DNA of 64,000 bases from an uncultured Bacteroidales bacterium (GTDB lineage Bacteria > Bacteroidota > Bacteroidia > Bacteroidales > Bacteroidaceae), in NCBI GenBank assembly GCA_902799355.1, contig CADCAG010000011.1, positions 1 through 64,000 on the forward strand. Direction: 5' to 3'. Of this stretch, positions 43,863-52,793 are shown one piece after another. Within the stretch, counting starts at the first letter, position 1. Each line of letters starts with the position of its first letter. The notes beneath the pieces are model-generated. The model did no database searches. It saw nothing but the letters and a program-made list of their open reading frames with translations, and was not told the origin of the DNA. A program made the position numbers and the translations under genes.

Positions 43863-45818
43863 CTATACTATGACATCAGACCCACGCTGACGAGCCAGCG
43901 CATTGCGCAGCTCCAGCGTCTCCTGATAGTCTTCCATCAGCATCTTCAACTCCGTCATGTTGGTACCCATCGCCTTCAGCTTTTGCTGCAGGTCCTTCAG
44001 GTGCTGGCTGACAATATCCAGACGGAAGTCGAGGATGAGGTGTTGTACGCGCTGGCGCAACGTTGTCCCACTGCTACGCATCTCGAAACTCTTGCTCAAC
44101 TGATGTCTGTCGATACCCAAAGTGGCGGCCAGCTGACTGATAGCCGGATCGGGATGCTGCAGGAAGTAGTTGGCAGCCTTGAAGCCTGGCTCTGTAGAGT
44201 GTTCGACAGCCTCCTGCAGAATGGTATTATACAAGGGCGTGCTGAACGTCAGACCGTCGCTCGACAGGTCGAAGTCCACATACTGTGCCACGCTCAGGTT
44301 CACGGTACCGCCATCGTCAGTCTCCAAGTCCTCGAAGATCACCTCCTCACCATGACGGATCACGTTCTGTATGAGGAGACGCTCCACCTCGGAAGCCTGT
44401 TCCTGCTGGGTGTGCAGACCAAAGTTGGCTATTAGCTGTTGGCCGTTAGCTGTTGGCTCCTGGCCATTGGCTTCTCGATTCTCACGTTCCTCTATCTTGC
44501 GCTGTTCCTCCTGGTCGCCCGCAATAAACTTGTTGGTCTGGGTAATCAACGTACGCTCGTTGACATCCAGACGGCGCGAACATTCGGAGATATAGGTAGC
44601 ACGAATAATGGGGTCAGGGATGACACTCACCGAGCGGACAATATTGTTGATAGCCTCAGCGCGCTTGATGGGATCCTTGACGTTCTTCAACAGCAGGTCG
44701 GTCTTAAACTCGATGAAGTCCGTCTGGTGCTGCTCGATATACTCTTTGAACTGCTGGGCAGTATGCTTGCGGCTGAACGAGTCGGGGTCGTCGCCATCAG
44801 GCAACAGCAGCACCTTCACGTTCATACCCTCCTGCAACAGCATGTCCGTACCACGCATGGCAGCATGAATACCAGCCTCATCGCCGTCGTAGAGTAGTAC
44901 AATATTTGGCGTGAAGCGGTGCAACAGGCGTATCTGATAGTTGCTCAGCGCAGTACCCGAGTTGGCCACGACATTCTCCAAGCCACACTGATGCATGGCG
45001 ATGACGTCGGTATAACCCTCCACCATGTACACGCAGTCTTCCTTGACGATAGCCTTCTTGGCCTGATAGATGCCGTAGAGCTCGCGTTCCTTATGATAGA
45101 TCTCGGAGTCGGGTGAGTTGACGTATTTCTGTTGTACACCCTTGGTGGCAGCATCGAGCTTACGGCCACCGAAGGCCACCACCTTACCGCTGACGTTGAA
45201 CCACGGGAAGATGGCGCGACCAGCAAAGCGGTCGTACACGCCTTTTTCATTTTCAATGCACAAGCCCGTCTTCACCAGAAACTCCTCCTTATAGCCCTTG
45301 CGCTTGGCCTCGTTGACCAAGGCGTCGCGCTTGGTGAGTGCAAAGCCCAGCTTGAACTTCTCGATGATGTCGTCGCGGATGCCACGGCTGCGGAAATACT
45401 GCTTGCCAATAGCGATGCCGTCGACATCATTCTTCAGAATGTTGTGAAAGTAGTCGCACGCCCACTCGTTGACCACAAACATCGACTCGCGCTCACTCTG
45501 CTCACGCTTCTCGTCGTCGCTGAGCTCGCGTTCCTGTATCTCGATGTTGTATTTCTTCGCCAACCAGCGCAGCGCCTCAGGATAGGTAATCTGCTCATGC
45601 TTCATCAGGAAGTTCACGGCATTACCACCCTCGCCACACGAGAAGCACTTACATATCTGACGGGCTGGCGACACCATGAACGATGGTGTCTTGTCGTCGT
45701 GGAATGGGCACAAGCCCTTGTAGTTAACACCCGACTTGCGGAGGTTAACAAACTCGCCTACGACATCCACGATGTTCACGGCATCCATAATCTTATCGAC
45801 GGTCGCTCTGTCTATCAT
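43863..45818 (-). CDS. dnaG: DNA primase DnaG
   Basis: 651 residues from ATG at 45818 (MIDRATVDKIMDAVNIVDVVGEFV). An N-terminal zinc-binding domain (CPFHDDKTPSFMVSP, CKCFSCGEGGNAVNF) is followed by the TOPRIM catalytic core (VYMVEGYTDVIAMHQCG, LLYDGDEAGIHAAMRG) and a helicase-binding C-terminus. It makes RNA primers for replication. At 44418-44480 a tandem short repeat adds Ala-Asn-Gly-Gln-rich residues in the linker before the C-terminal domain. The -7 box is at 45827-45834, so the leader is very short. Confidence 0.95.
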   Translation of the reverse strand: MIDRATVDKIMDAVNIVDVVGEFVNLRKSGVNYKGLCPFHDDKTPSFMVSPARQICKCFSCGEGGNAVNFLMKHEQITYPEALRWLAKKYNIEIQERELSDDEKREQSERESMFVVNEWACDYFHNILKNDVDGIAIGKQYFRSRGIRDDIIEKFKLGFALTKRDALVNEAKRKGYKEEFLVKTGLCIENEKGVYDRFAGRAIFPWFNVSGKVVAFGGRKLDAATKGVQQKYVNSPDSEIYHKERELYGIYQAKKAIVKEDCVYMVEGYTDVIAMHQCGLENVVANSGTALSNYQIRLLHRFTPNIVLLYDGDEAGIHAAMRGTDMLLQEGMNVKVLLLPDGDDPDSFSRKHTAQQFKEYIEQHQTDFIEFKTDLLLKNVKDPIKRAEAINNIVRSVSVIPDPIIRATYISECSRRLDVNERTLITQTNKFIAGDQEEQRKIEERENREANGQEPTANGQQLIANFGLHTQQEQASEVERLLIQNVIRHGEEVIFEDLETDDGGTVNLSVAQYVDFDLSSDGLTFSTPLYNTILQEAVEHSTEPGFKAANYFLQHPDPAISQLAATLGIDRHQLSKSFEMRSSGTTLRQRVQHLILDFRLDIVSQHLKDLQQKLKAMGTNMTELKMLMEDYQETLELRNALARQRGSDVIV

Positions 45819-45826
45819 AACGAGTG

Positions 45827-45834
45827 CAAAGTTA
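45827..45834 (-). promoter_or_regulatory. -7 box of dnaG
   Basis: TAACTTTG on the minus strand, 8 bp before the dnaG ATG; fits TAnnTTTG. Confidence 0.5.
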
Positions 45835-45878
45835 CAAAATAATTCATAATTCATAATGCATAATTCATATTTATTTTG

Positions 45879-45886
45879 TAATTTTG
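45879..45886 (+). promoter_or_regulatory. -7 box of topB
   Basis: TAATTTTG, 8 bp before the topB ATG. The intervening 45836-45870 consists of AATTCATAATTCATAATGC-type short repeats. Confidence 0.5.
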
Positions 45887-45894
45887 CAGTTCGT

Positions 45895-47763
45895 ATGATA
45901 GTTTGTATAGCAGAGAAACCTAGTGTGGCCAAGGATATTGCCCGTATCATCGGTGCAACAGCCAGCCGCGACGGATATATGGAAGGCAACGGCTATCAGG
46001 TGACGTGGACATTCGGTCACCTGTGTGAGCTGAAGATGCCTGAAGACTACACGCCCATGTGGAAGGCGTGGAGTCTGACAGCCCTACCCATGATTCCTCC
46101 ACGCTTCGGCATACGCCTGAAGGATGATGAGGGCATCAAGAAGCAGTTTGCCGTCATCGAACGACTGATGCAGGCTGCTGACGGCATTATCAACTGTGGT
46201 GACGCCGGCCAGGAGGGTGAACTCATCCAGCGCTGGGTGATGCAGAAGGCGGGGGCTACATGTCCTGTACAGCGTCTGTGGATATCGTCGATGACTGACG
46301 AGGCCATCCGCGAGGGCTTTGCCACGCTGAAAGACCAGTCGAACTATCAGTCACTCTATATGGCTGGTCTGAGCCGTGCCGTGGGTGACTGGCTGCTGGG
46401 CATCAACTGCACACGCCTGTACACTATCAAATACGGACAGAACCGTCAGGTGCTGAGCATCGGACGTGTACAGACCCCTACCCTCGCACTTATCGTCAAT
46501 CGCCAGAAAGAAATCGACAACTTCAAGCCAGAACCTTACTGGGTATTGGCTACCGTTTACCGCGATACCACATTCACTGCCACCAAGGGCAGGTTCACCT
46601 CCAAGGAAGAGGGTGAAGAGGCCTTCAAAACCATTGAGGGTAAACCGTTCACCATCACGCAGGTGGAGAAGAAAAATGGCAAGGAGACGCCGCCCTCACT
46701 CTATGACCTGACATCGCTGCAGGTGGACTGTAACAAGAAGTTCGGATTCTCCGCAGAGACCACGCTGAACATCATCCAGCAGCTCTACGAGCAGAAACTG
46801 ACGACCTACCCGCGTGTAGATACTACCTTCCTGCCCGACGACGTCTATGCCAAGTGTCCGCAGACCATGAATGGTCTGTTCCAGGTGAAGTATGCAGGCA
46901 CGGCACCCTATGCCGAACTGGTACGTCCATTGGGTGGCAAGGCGCTGCCGAAGTCGAAGAAGGTCTTCGACTCGTCGAAGGTCACCGACCACCATGCCAT
47001 CATACCTACAGGCATGGTACCCACAGCGCTCACCGACATGCAGCGCAAGGTCTTCGACCTCGTAGCGCGCAGATTCATCGCTGTCTTCTATCCTGACTGT
47101 AAATACGCACAGACCACCGTGCTGGGCGAGGTGGGCGTCGGTTCCCCCGAGGCCATCGAGTTCAAGGTCACAGGTCGTACCATCCTCGATGCAGGTTGGC
47201 GCGCTGTCTATGCCAAGGATGTGCAGTCAGATGATGATGAGAAGAAACCCGACGAGGAAGAGCGCACGCTGCCCGTCTTCCAGAAGGGTGAAAGCGGTCC
47301 GCACCAGCCTACCCTTACGGAAAAAATGACAACGCCTCCACCTTATTATTCTGAGGCCACCCTGCTACGTGCCATGGAGACGGCAGGTAAGCTAGTGGAA
47401 GACGAGGAGTTGCGCCGTGCCATGAAGGAGAACGGCATCGGGCGTCCATCAACACGTGCTGCCATCATCGAGACACTCTTCAAGCGTAAGTACATCCGCA
47501 AGGAGCGTAAGCGTCTGGTGGCTACGCCCACAGGTATCGAACTCATCGACCTCATCCGTGAAGACCTGCTGAAGAGTTGTGAGCTCACGGGTATCTGGGA
47601 GAAGAAGCTACGCGACATCGAGGCACAGAAGTACGACGCCCAGCAGTTTATCAGCGAGCTGAAGCAACAGGTGACAACCATCGTCCACGACGTAATCAGC
47701 GACCCCACTAACCGTCGTGTCACCGTGATGCCCGAAGAGGAGAAGAAAAGCAAGAAACGCTAA
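45895..47763 (+). CDS. topB: DNA topoisomerase III (type IA)
   Basis: 622 residues from ATG at 45895 (MIVCIAEKPSVAKDIARIIG). TOPRIM residues are visible in the N-terminus and in NCGDAGQEGELIQ; the active-site tyrosine lies in TTYPRVDTTFLPDD; IGRPSTRAAIIETLFKRKYI is the conserved late block. It relaxes and decatenates single-stranded crossings. Chromosomal position next to dnaG and no conjugation genes nearby argue against a plasmid or conjugative TopB. Confidence 0.93.
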   Translation: MIVCIAEKPSVAKDIARIIGATASRDGYMEGNGYQVTWTFGHLCELKMPEDYTPMWKAWSLTALPMIPPRFGIRLKDDEGIKKQFAVIERLMQAADGIINCGDAGQEGELIQRWVMQKAGATCPVQRLWISSMTDEAIREGFATLKDQSNYQSLYMAGLSRAVGDWLLGINCTRLYTIKYGQNRQVLSIGRVQTPTLALIVNRQKEIDNFKPEPYWVLATVYRDTTFTATKGRFTSKEEGEEAFKTIEGKPFTITQVEKKNGKETPPSLYDLTSLQVDCNKKFGFSAETTLNIIQQLYEQKLTTYPRVDTTFLPDDVYAKCPQTMNGLFQVKYAGTAPYAELVRPLGGKALPKSKKVFDSSKVTDHHAIIPTGMVPTALTDMQRKVFDLVARRFIAVFYPDCKYAQTTVLGEVGVGSPEAIEFKVTGRTILDAGWRAVYAKDVQSDDDEKKPDEEERTLPVFQKGESGPHQPTLTEKMTTPPPYYSEATLLRAMETAGKLVEDEELRRAMKENGIGRPSTRAAIIETLFKRKYIRKERKRLVATPTGIELIDLIREDLLKSCELTGIWEKKLRDIEAQKYDAQQFISELKQQVTTIVHDVISDPTNRRVTVMPEEEKKSKKR

Positions 47764-47788
47764 AACTTCAAGAGGTTCAGATATAGAA

Positions 47789-47814
47789 AAAAGCGGCTAA
47801 TACAGCCGCTTTTC
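47789..47814 (+). terminator. topB terminator
   Basis: AAGCGGCT (47791-47798) and AGCCGCTT (47804-47811) with a 5-nt loop, A run before and T run after. It also lies just past the 3' end of the minus-strand tRNA gene and may serve both. Confidence 0.8.
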
Positions 47815-47821
47815 TTGTATG

Positions 47822-47893
47822 TACCCCGACCGAGAATCGAACTCGGAACTAAGCTTTAGGAGAGCCTTGTTATATCCATTTAACTATCAGGGC
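47822..47893 (-). tRNA. tRNA-Arg (anticodon CCT)
   Basis: 72 nt. The cloverleaf folds with acceptor GCCCTGA/TCGGGGT, D-stem GTTA/TAAC, anticodon stem AGGCT/AGCTT with loop CTCCTAA (anticodon CCT, reading AGG), T-stem CCGAG/CTCGG with loop TTCGATT, and discriminator A. CCA is not encoded. The acceptor stem includes G-U pairs. It is preceded by a -7 box at 47908-47915. Confidence 0.92.
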
Positions 47894-47902
47894 AACAAAA
47901 AC

Positions 47903-47950
47903 TAGTGCAAAGGTAGTCATTTTCTGCGGAAAATGACTACCTTTGCACTA
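47903..47950. promoter_or_regulatory. Perfect 22-bp-arm palindrome carrying two divergent promoters
   Basis: Arms 47903-47924 and 47929-47950 are exact reverse complements around a 4-bp centre (TGCG). Each arm holds a -7 box: TACCTTTG on the minus strand (47915-47908) towards the tRNA gene and on the plus strand (47938-47945) towards the MaoC gene. The two promoters occupy the same short DNA and should interfere. Confidence 0.7.
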
Positions 47951-47977
47951 TAAATTTCTATAAAAGACAAAAAAACT

Positions 47978-48442
47978 ATGGGAAAATTAGTCATTAACTC
48001 GTACGACGAGTTTGCCGCCCACTTGGGCGAAGAGCTGGGAGCCTCTGACTGGCTACAGGTAGATCAGGACCGTATCAACCTCTTTGCTGATGCAACGCTG
48101 GATCACCAGTGGATACATGTTGACGTAGCTCGCGCCAAGGAGGAGAGCCCCTACAAGTCGACCATCGCCCACGGCTATCTGACACTGAGTCTGCTGCCCT
48201 ACATGTGGGACCAGATTATAGAGGTTCACAACATCAAGATGCTGGTGAACTACGGCATGACGGATATGCGCTTTGGTCAGCCTGTGATTACGGGTTCACG
48301 CGTGCGTCTGGTTACTACCCTCCACAACATCCAGAACCTGCGTGGCATCTGCAAGGCAGAAATCAAGTTCAAGATTGAGATTGAAGGACAGCGCAAGCCC
48401 GCCCTCGAAGGCATCGCCGCGTTCCTGTACTACTTTGAGTAA
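47978..48442 (+). CDS. MaoC-family dehydratase (R-specific enoyl-CoA hydratase-like)
   Basis: 154 residues of hot-dog fold. The hydratase motif is visible as FADATLDHQWIHVDVARAKEESPYKSTIAHGYLTLSLLP, with the catalytic Asp and His. It hydrates trans-2-enoyl-CoA to (R)-3-hydroxyacyl-CoA. No beta-oxidation or polyester genes lie nearby, so the physiological substrate is open. It is a single-gene unit between the palindromic promoter and a strong terminator. Confidence 0.9.
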   Translation: MGKLVINSYDEFAAHLGEELGASDWLQVDQDRINLFADATLDHQWIHVDVARAKEESPYKSTIAHGYLTLSLLPYMWDQIIEVHNIKMLVNYGMTDMRFGQPVITGSRVRLVTTLHNIQNLRGICKAEIKFKIEIEGQRKPALEGIAAFLYYFE

Positions 48443-48501
48443 TAGTACAAGTCGTCCTGGTTCACATAGCACTACTAGTAATTCTGGTGCTACTAACCCC
48501 A

Positions 48502-48544
48502 AAACAATCAGCCCGCCTCCTATGTGGAAGCGGGCTGATTGTTT
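48502..48544. terminator. Bidirectional terminator between maoC-like gene and secDF
   Basis: Fifteen-base arms AAACAATCAGCCCGC (48502-48516) and GCGGGCTGATTGTTT (48530-48544) with a 13-nt loop, between convergent genes. Confidence 0.85.
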
Positions 48545-48559
48545 GTATGTAGCTTTCTA

Positions 48560-51500
48560 TTACTCAGCAGTAGCCTCATCCTCACGGATGGTACGACCCA
48601 TCACGAGGAATGCGGTAGGAGCAGCGATGAACAGTGATGACAGGGTACCGAAGATAACACCCAGAATCATGGCGAATGAGAAGCTGCGGATAGAATCACC
48701 ACCGAGGATGAAGATACACAGCAACACAATCAGCGTAGTTACAGAGGTGTTGATGGTACGTGCCAGTGTCTGGTTCAGCGAGTCGTTGAACAGCTGCTGA
48801 CGGTCGCGCTTGCCATAGAGCTGGAAGTTCTCACGGATACGGTCGAATACTACCACCTTATCGTTGATAGAGTAACCAATCACGGTCAGGATAGCACCGA
48901 TGAATACCTGGTCGATTTCCAGTGACATGGGAACGATGCCCCACAGTGCAGAGTACATACCGATAACTACCAAGGCGTCGAGAGCCAGGGCGATGGTAGC
49001 ACCTGTAGAGTAAGCCACGTTGCGGAAGCGCAGCAGGATGTACAGGAAGATAGCAATCAGAGCGATGATGACGCTGATGATAGCACCGTAAGTGATATCC
49101 TTAGCCACAGCAGGACCGACCTTTGCTGAGCTGATGATAGAACCACCCTGACGAACATCGGGGTTCTTGAAGTCCTCAACATTAGCCTGGCTGATGAAGC
49201 CACCCTTCTTCAGAGCGTTATAGAGAATAGTCTCTGCCTCGTCGTCTACAGTAGGACTGTTAGACTCGATATCCCAGTTGGTAGATACACGGATGGTCTT
49301 GCCATCGGTACCCAGAGCGATAACGCTGGTGTTAGCCTCCTTACCTGCATTCTCACCAATGGTGTTCACGAAGGTGCCGGCCAGTGCCTGACGAACCTGC
49401 TCAACGGGAGTTTCCTTGTCGAGGGTAACTACATAGTTACGACCACCAGTGAAGTCGATGCTCTGGCTCAGACCGCGAACAGCGAATGATACGCAGAACA
49501 GAACAGCAGCAACACCCCAGATGAGGAATGACTTCTTATAAGTACCCATGAAGTTGTACTTGGCATTCTGCATCAGGTTCTTTGAGTAACCAGTGACGAA
49601 GGTCAGGTTCAGCCACTTGTCTTTCTTCAGACGGTTCTCGTAAACCAGACGGGTCAGGAACACAGCGGTGAAGAATGAGCAGAAGATACCGATGATCCAA
49701 GTGGTAGCGAAGCCCTTGACAGGACCTGTACCAAAGAACAACAGGATGAAACCAGTAATCAGAGAGGTCACGTTAGAGTCGAAGATAGCGCTGAAGGCGT
49801 TAGCATAACCCTTCTGCAGAGCCTCCTTCAAGCCAAGACCATGCTTCAGCTCTTCCTTGATACGCTCGTAGATCAGCACGTTAGCATCCACAGCAGTACC
49901 CAGTGTCAGTACGATACCGGCGATACCAGGCATGGTCAGAGCAGCCTGGAACGATGTCAGGATACCCAATGTGAAGAACAGGTTGAACAGCAGAGCGATA
50001 TCGGCCAAGATACCTGGAACGAAGCCGTACAGCATGATCATGTAAACCATCAGCAGCACGAAGGCAACGATGAATGACATAATACCCTGCTGGATAGACT
50101 GTGCACCCAGTGAAGGACCAACGACCTCTTCCTGTACGATACGGGTAGGAGCCGGCATCTTACCAGAGTTCAGCGTGTTAGCCAGGTCCTTGGTATCTTC
50201 GATGGTGAAGTTACCGGTAATCTGTGAGTTACCACCGTCAATCTGAGTCAGAATACGGGGAGCAGAGTAAACGGCATCGTCGAGCACGATGGCTACGCCA
50301 CGACCGATGTTCTGCTTGGTAATCTGGCTCCAGCGGCGAGCACCGTCAGAGTTCATCTGCATAGATACTGAGGGATGACCCATCTGGTCGAAGTCGTCCT
50401 TAGAAGAGGTGATTACGTCACCCTCCAGTGGAGCACGGCCGTTAGGCTCGGTAATCTTCAGAGCATAGAGAGCGAAGATGTCACCTTTGGTGTTCTGACC
50501 ACCGAACTCCTCAGGCTTAGCACCCCAGCGCAGCTTGCACTCAGCAGGCAGCACCTGAGCAGCGATGTCAGAATAGATAATCTTGTCGACCTCAGCAGTA
50601 TCGCGGGCGTTAGCATAACCGACGATAGCCAGTCCCTGACCCTGTACGGGCTGAAAAATGCTGAACAGCGGATTCTGCTTCTTAGCCTCAGCAATAGCCT
50701 TGGCATCGTCAGCCTTAGTATCCTTCTTAGCCAGCTTAGCAGCCAAGTCTGTAGCAGCAGCGGCGGCAGCGGTAGTGTCGGCAGCAGCCTCAGCAACGGT
50801 AGAGTCAGCAACCTCCTCAGCAGCGCCATTGGTGATGGCATACTTCTGATTCAGCTGAGCCAGCATAGGAACGATCTCCTGAGTATTATAGGTCTCCCAG
50901 AACTCGAGGTTGGCAGAACCCTGCAGCAACTTACGTACACGCTCGGGCTCCTTCACACCAGGCATCTCAACCATGATACGGCCTGACTGACCCTCCAGCT
51001 TCTGGATGTTGGGCTGTACGACACCGAACTTATCGATACGGTTGCGAACAACATTAAACGAGTTATCAACGGCAGACTGTACCTCAGCACGCAGAGCGTT
51101 CTCAACCTCTGAGTCGCTTGACTGGGTGCTCACCTTGCCCTTCATCTGCTGGGTAGCGAACACAGCTGCTAAGGGGCGACCGTTACTGTTCTGTTTCCAA
51201 TACTTGATGAAGAGTGAGATAAAGTCGTTCTGACTGGTCTCTTCTTCCTTCTTAGCCTCTTCCATTGACTTCTTGTAGGCTGCGTCGGTCTTGTGGTCGG
51301 CCAGCACGTCGATCACATCGGGTACTGATACCTCAAGAATAACGTTCATACCGCCTTTCAGGTCAAGACCCAGGCCCATCTCCAGCTCACGGCACTGCTT
51401 GAAAGAATAAATTCCGCAGTACACTTTCTCGTTCATGATTGAGTCGAGGTACTCCTGACCTGCCTTCTCACCCATGGCAGCAGCCTTACTCTCGTAGTGG

Positions 51501-51586
51501 CGTGTTACGAAGGTGAAGGAAAGGTAGAAGCAGCAAACGAGAATCAAGACGATTGCGATAAATTTTACAATTCCTTTGTTTTGCAT
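48560..51586 (-). CDS. secDF: SecD-SecF fusion, protein translocase subunit
   Basis: 1008 residues: SecD part first (MGLGLDLKGGMNVILEV near residue 75, then a large periplasmic P1 domain and the block VDANVLIYERIKEE), SecF part second (IDFTGGRNYVVTLD, YSINDKVVVFDRIREN). About 12 transmembrane helices. It uses the proton gradient to assist Sec export, as in other Bacteroidota where the two subunits are fused. The P1 domain has an Ala-rich, low-complexity insert (about residues 258-305, EVADSTVAEAAADTTAAAAA), probably a flexible loop. The -7 box TATATTTG is at 51633-51640 on the minus strand. Confidence 0.95.
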   Translation of the reverse strand: MQNKGIVKFIAIVLILVCCFYLSFTFVTRHYESKAAAMGEKAGQEYLDSIMNEKVYCGIYSFKQCRELEMGLGLDLKGGMNVILEVSVPDVIDVLADHKTDAAYKKSMEEAKKEEETSQNDFISLFIKYWKQNSNGRPLAAVFATQQMKGKVSTQSSDSEVENALRAEVQSAVDNSFNVVRNRIDKFGVVQPNIQKLEGQSGRIMVEMPGVKEPERVRKLLQGSANLEFWETYNTQEIVPMLAQLNQKYAITNGAAEEVADSTVAEAAADTTAAAAAATDLAAKLAKKDTKADDAKAIAEAKKQNPLFSIFQPVQGQGLAIVGYANARDTAEVDKIIYSDIAAQVLPAECKLRWGAKPEEFGGQNTKGDIFALYALKITEPNGRAPLEGDVITSSKDDFDQMGHPSVSMQMNSDGARRWSQITKQNIGRGVAIVLDDAVYSAPRILTQIDGGNSQITGNFTIEDTKDLANTLNSGKMPAPTRIVQEEVVGPSLGAQSIQQGIMSFIVAFVLLMVYMIMLYGFVPGILADIALLFNLFFTLGILTSFQAALTMPGIAGIVLTLGTAVDANVLIYERIKEELKHGLGLKEALQKGYANAFSAIFDSNVTSLITGFILLFFGTGPVKGFATTWIIGIFCSFFTAVFLTRLVYENRLKKDKWLNLTFVTGYSKNLMQNAKYNFMGTYKKSFLIWGVAAVLFCVSFAVRGLSQSIDFTGGRNYVVTLDKETPVEQVRQALAGTFVNTIGENAGKEANTSVIALGTDGKTIRVSTNWDIESNSPTVDDEAETILYNALKKGGFISQANVEDFKNPDVRQGGSIISSAKVGPAVAKDITYGAIISVIIALIAIFLYILLRFRNVAYSTGATIALALDALVVIGMYSALWGIVPMSLEIDQVFIGAILTVIGYSINDKVVVFDRIRENFQLYGKRDRQQLFNDSLNQTLARTINTSVTTLIVLLCIFILGGDSIRSFSFAMILGVIFGTLSSLFIAAPTAFLVMGRTIREDEATAE

Positions 51587-51632
51587 TGTTTGATTTTATT
51601 GTTTTATTTAATGTTTTCGCATTTTTAGCCCG

Positions 51633-51640
51633 CAAATATA
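51633..51640 (-). promoter_or_regulatory. -7 box of secDF
   Basis: TATATTTG on the minus strand, 46 bp before the start codon. The A/T-rich stretch 51641-51692 separates it from the EEP gene. Confidence 0.5.
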
Positions 51641-51692
51641 CACATTTTTCTCCACTTACAGAAATTTATTTGAAAAATTCGTGTGATTTTCA

Positions 51693-52793
51693 CTATTTTA
51701 CACCAATTTTTAACCAACACACCATCGGATAATGGTCACTGGCGTCCATTTTTGAGTCAACAAAGCACTCATAGGGAGTAATGTCTGATGAGCAGAAGAT
51801 ATGGTCGATACGAAATGAGAATGCTTTCTGATTATATGACAATCCAATACCTCGGCCTGTCTCTACGAAACAGTCGTGCAGGCGTTTAGCCATCATGTGG
51901 CGCGAAAAAGAGATGGGGTTGTCGTTGAAGTCACCACAGACAATGACTGGATAGCGGCCAAGATACTGGTCTACATAGTCGCACACCGTCTCTATCTGTT
52001 CAGAACGCTTGGCATTGGCCTCAGCGAGCTTGACCATCAGCAACTGGGACTCGGCACGCACAGAGTCTCGGGCTATCTCGCCCTTCAACAGCTGACGGTA
52101 CTGGGCGCGGTCTTCTTGATTCAGATGGCAACTCTCAAAGTGGTTGTTCACCACAATGAGGGTATCGCCATCCACCTGCAGCCACCACGCAGCGCTACCA
52201 TTATTGCTGGCAGTAGGATAGTCTATACGCTCCCTGCGGATAATGGGGAAACGGGTATGGATGCCCAGACAGTTGAAACGCATCGCGTCATGGCACAGCA
52301 CGATAGTATCGTTATACGCCAGGCCACGCTCTTCGAATTGCTTGAAACAGTAGCGGCGCCAGGAGTCGTTATCCTCCTGGAGACACACGATGTCTGCCTT
52401 CTCGTCTATCAGGTAGTCACGCACCTTCTCAAAGCCTTGCTCGTACTTATAGTTGCCACCAAAGCTGCACACGTTGTATGACACCAGCTTCAGCGCGTCG
52501 TCCGGATGCGTCGTACTGGCATTGATGGGCATATATATAGAAATAGGTACGTACGCAAAGACATAGCCCACCACAGGAATCCATGCTCTGGTCCATTTGA
52601 AGATGAGCCAGAACAGCAGGAAAGCCATATTGATAACCAACAGAATAGGGAATGCCATGCCGAGCGTGGACACCAGCGGATGGTCAGCAGGATGGATGCG
52701 GTCGCTGAAACCCACCAACAGCATGACAACGACGGTAGCCACATTAGCTCCCGTCATCATCTGCACAATCCACTTCTTTACCTGCTTTATCAC
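51693..52793 (-). CDS. Membrane-anchored endonuclease/exonuclease/phosphatase family protein
   Basis: 366 residues. Three N-terminal transmembrane helices (to about residue 90) are followed by an EEP domain with LKLVSYNVCSFGG, DIVCLQED, VVNNHFESCHL, VIVCGDFNDNP, FRIDHIFCS and DASDHYPM, all catalytic blocks present. The domain probably faces the periplasm. The substrate could be a phosphodiester, sugar phosphate or lipid; the family does not tell. The ATG overlaps the stop of the rhomboid gene (ATGA), so the pair is co-translated. Confidence 0.9.
   Translation of the reverse strand: MIKQVKKWIVQMMTGANVATVVVMLLVGFSDRIHPADHPLVSTLGMAFPILLVINMAFLLFWLIFKWTRAWIPVVGYVFAYVPISIYMPINASTTHPDDALKLVSYNVCSFGGNYKYEQGFEKVRDYLIDEKADIVCLQEDNDSWRRYCFKQFEERGLAYNDTIVLCHDAMRFNCLGIHTRFPIIRRERIDYPTASNNGSAAWWLQVDGDTLIVVNNHFESCHLNQEDRAQYRQLLKGEIARDSVRAESQLLMVKLAEANAKRSEQIETVCDYVDQYLGRYPVIVCGDFNDNPISFSRHMMAKRLHDCFVETGRGIGLSYNQKAFSFRIDHIFCSSDITPYECFVDSKMDASDHYPMVCWLKIGVK

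Noticed and set aside
45895-47763. Topoisomerase III as a sign of a conjugative element
   Set aside because: It lies between dnaG and a tRNA gene with no relaxase, tra genes or integrase, so it is treated as chromosomal.
47822-47893. tRNA gene as integration site
   Set aside because: No integrase gene and no repeat of the tRNA 3' end found in the flanking sequence.
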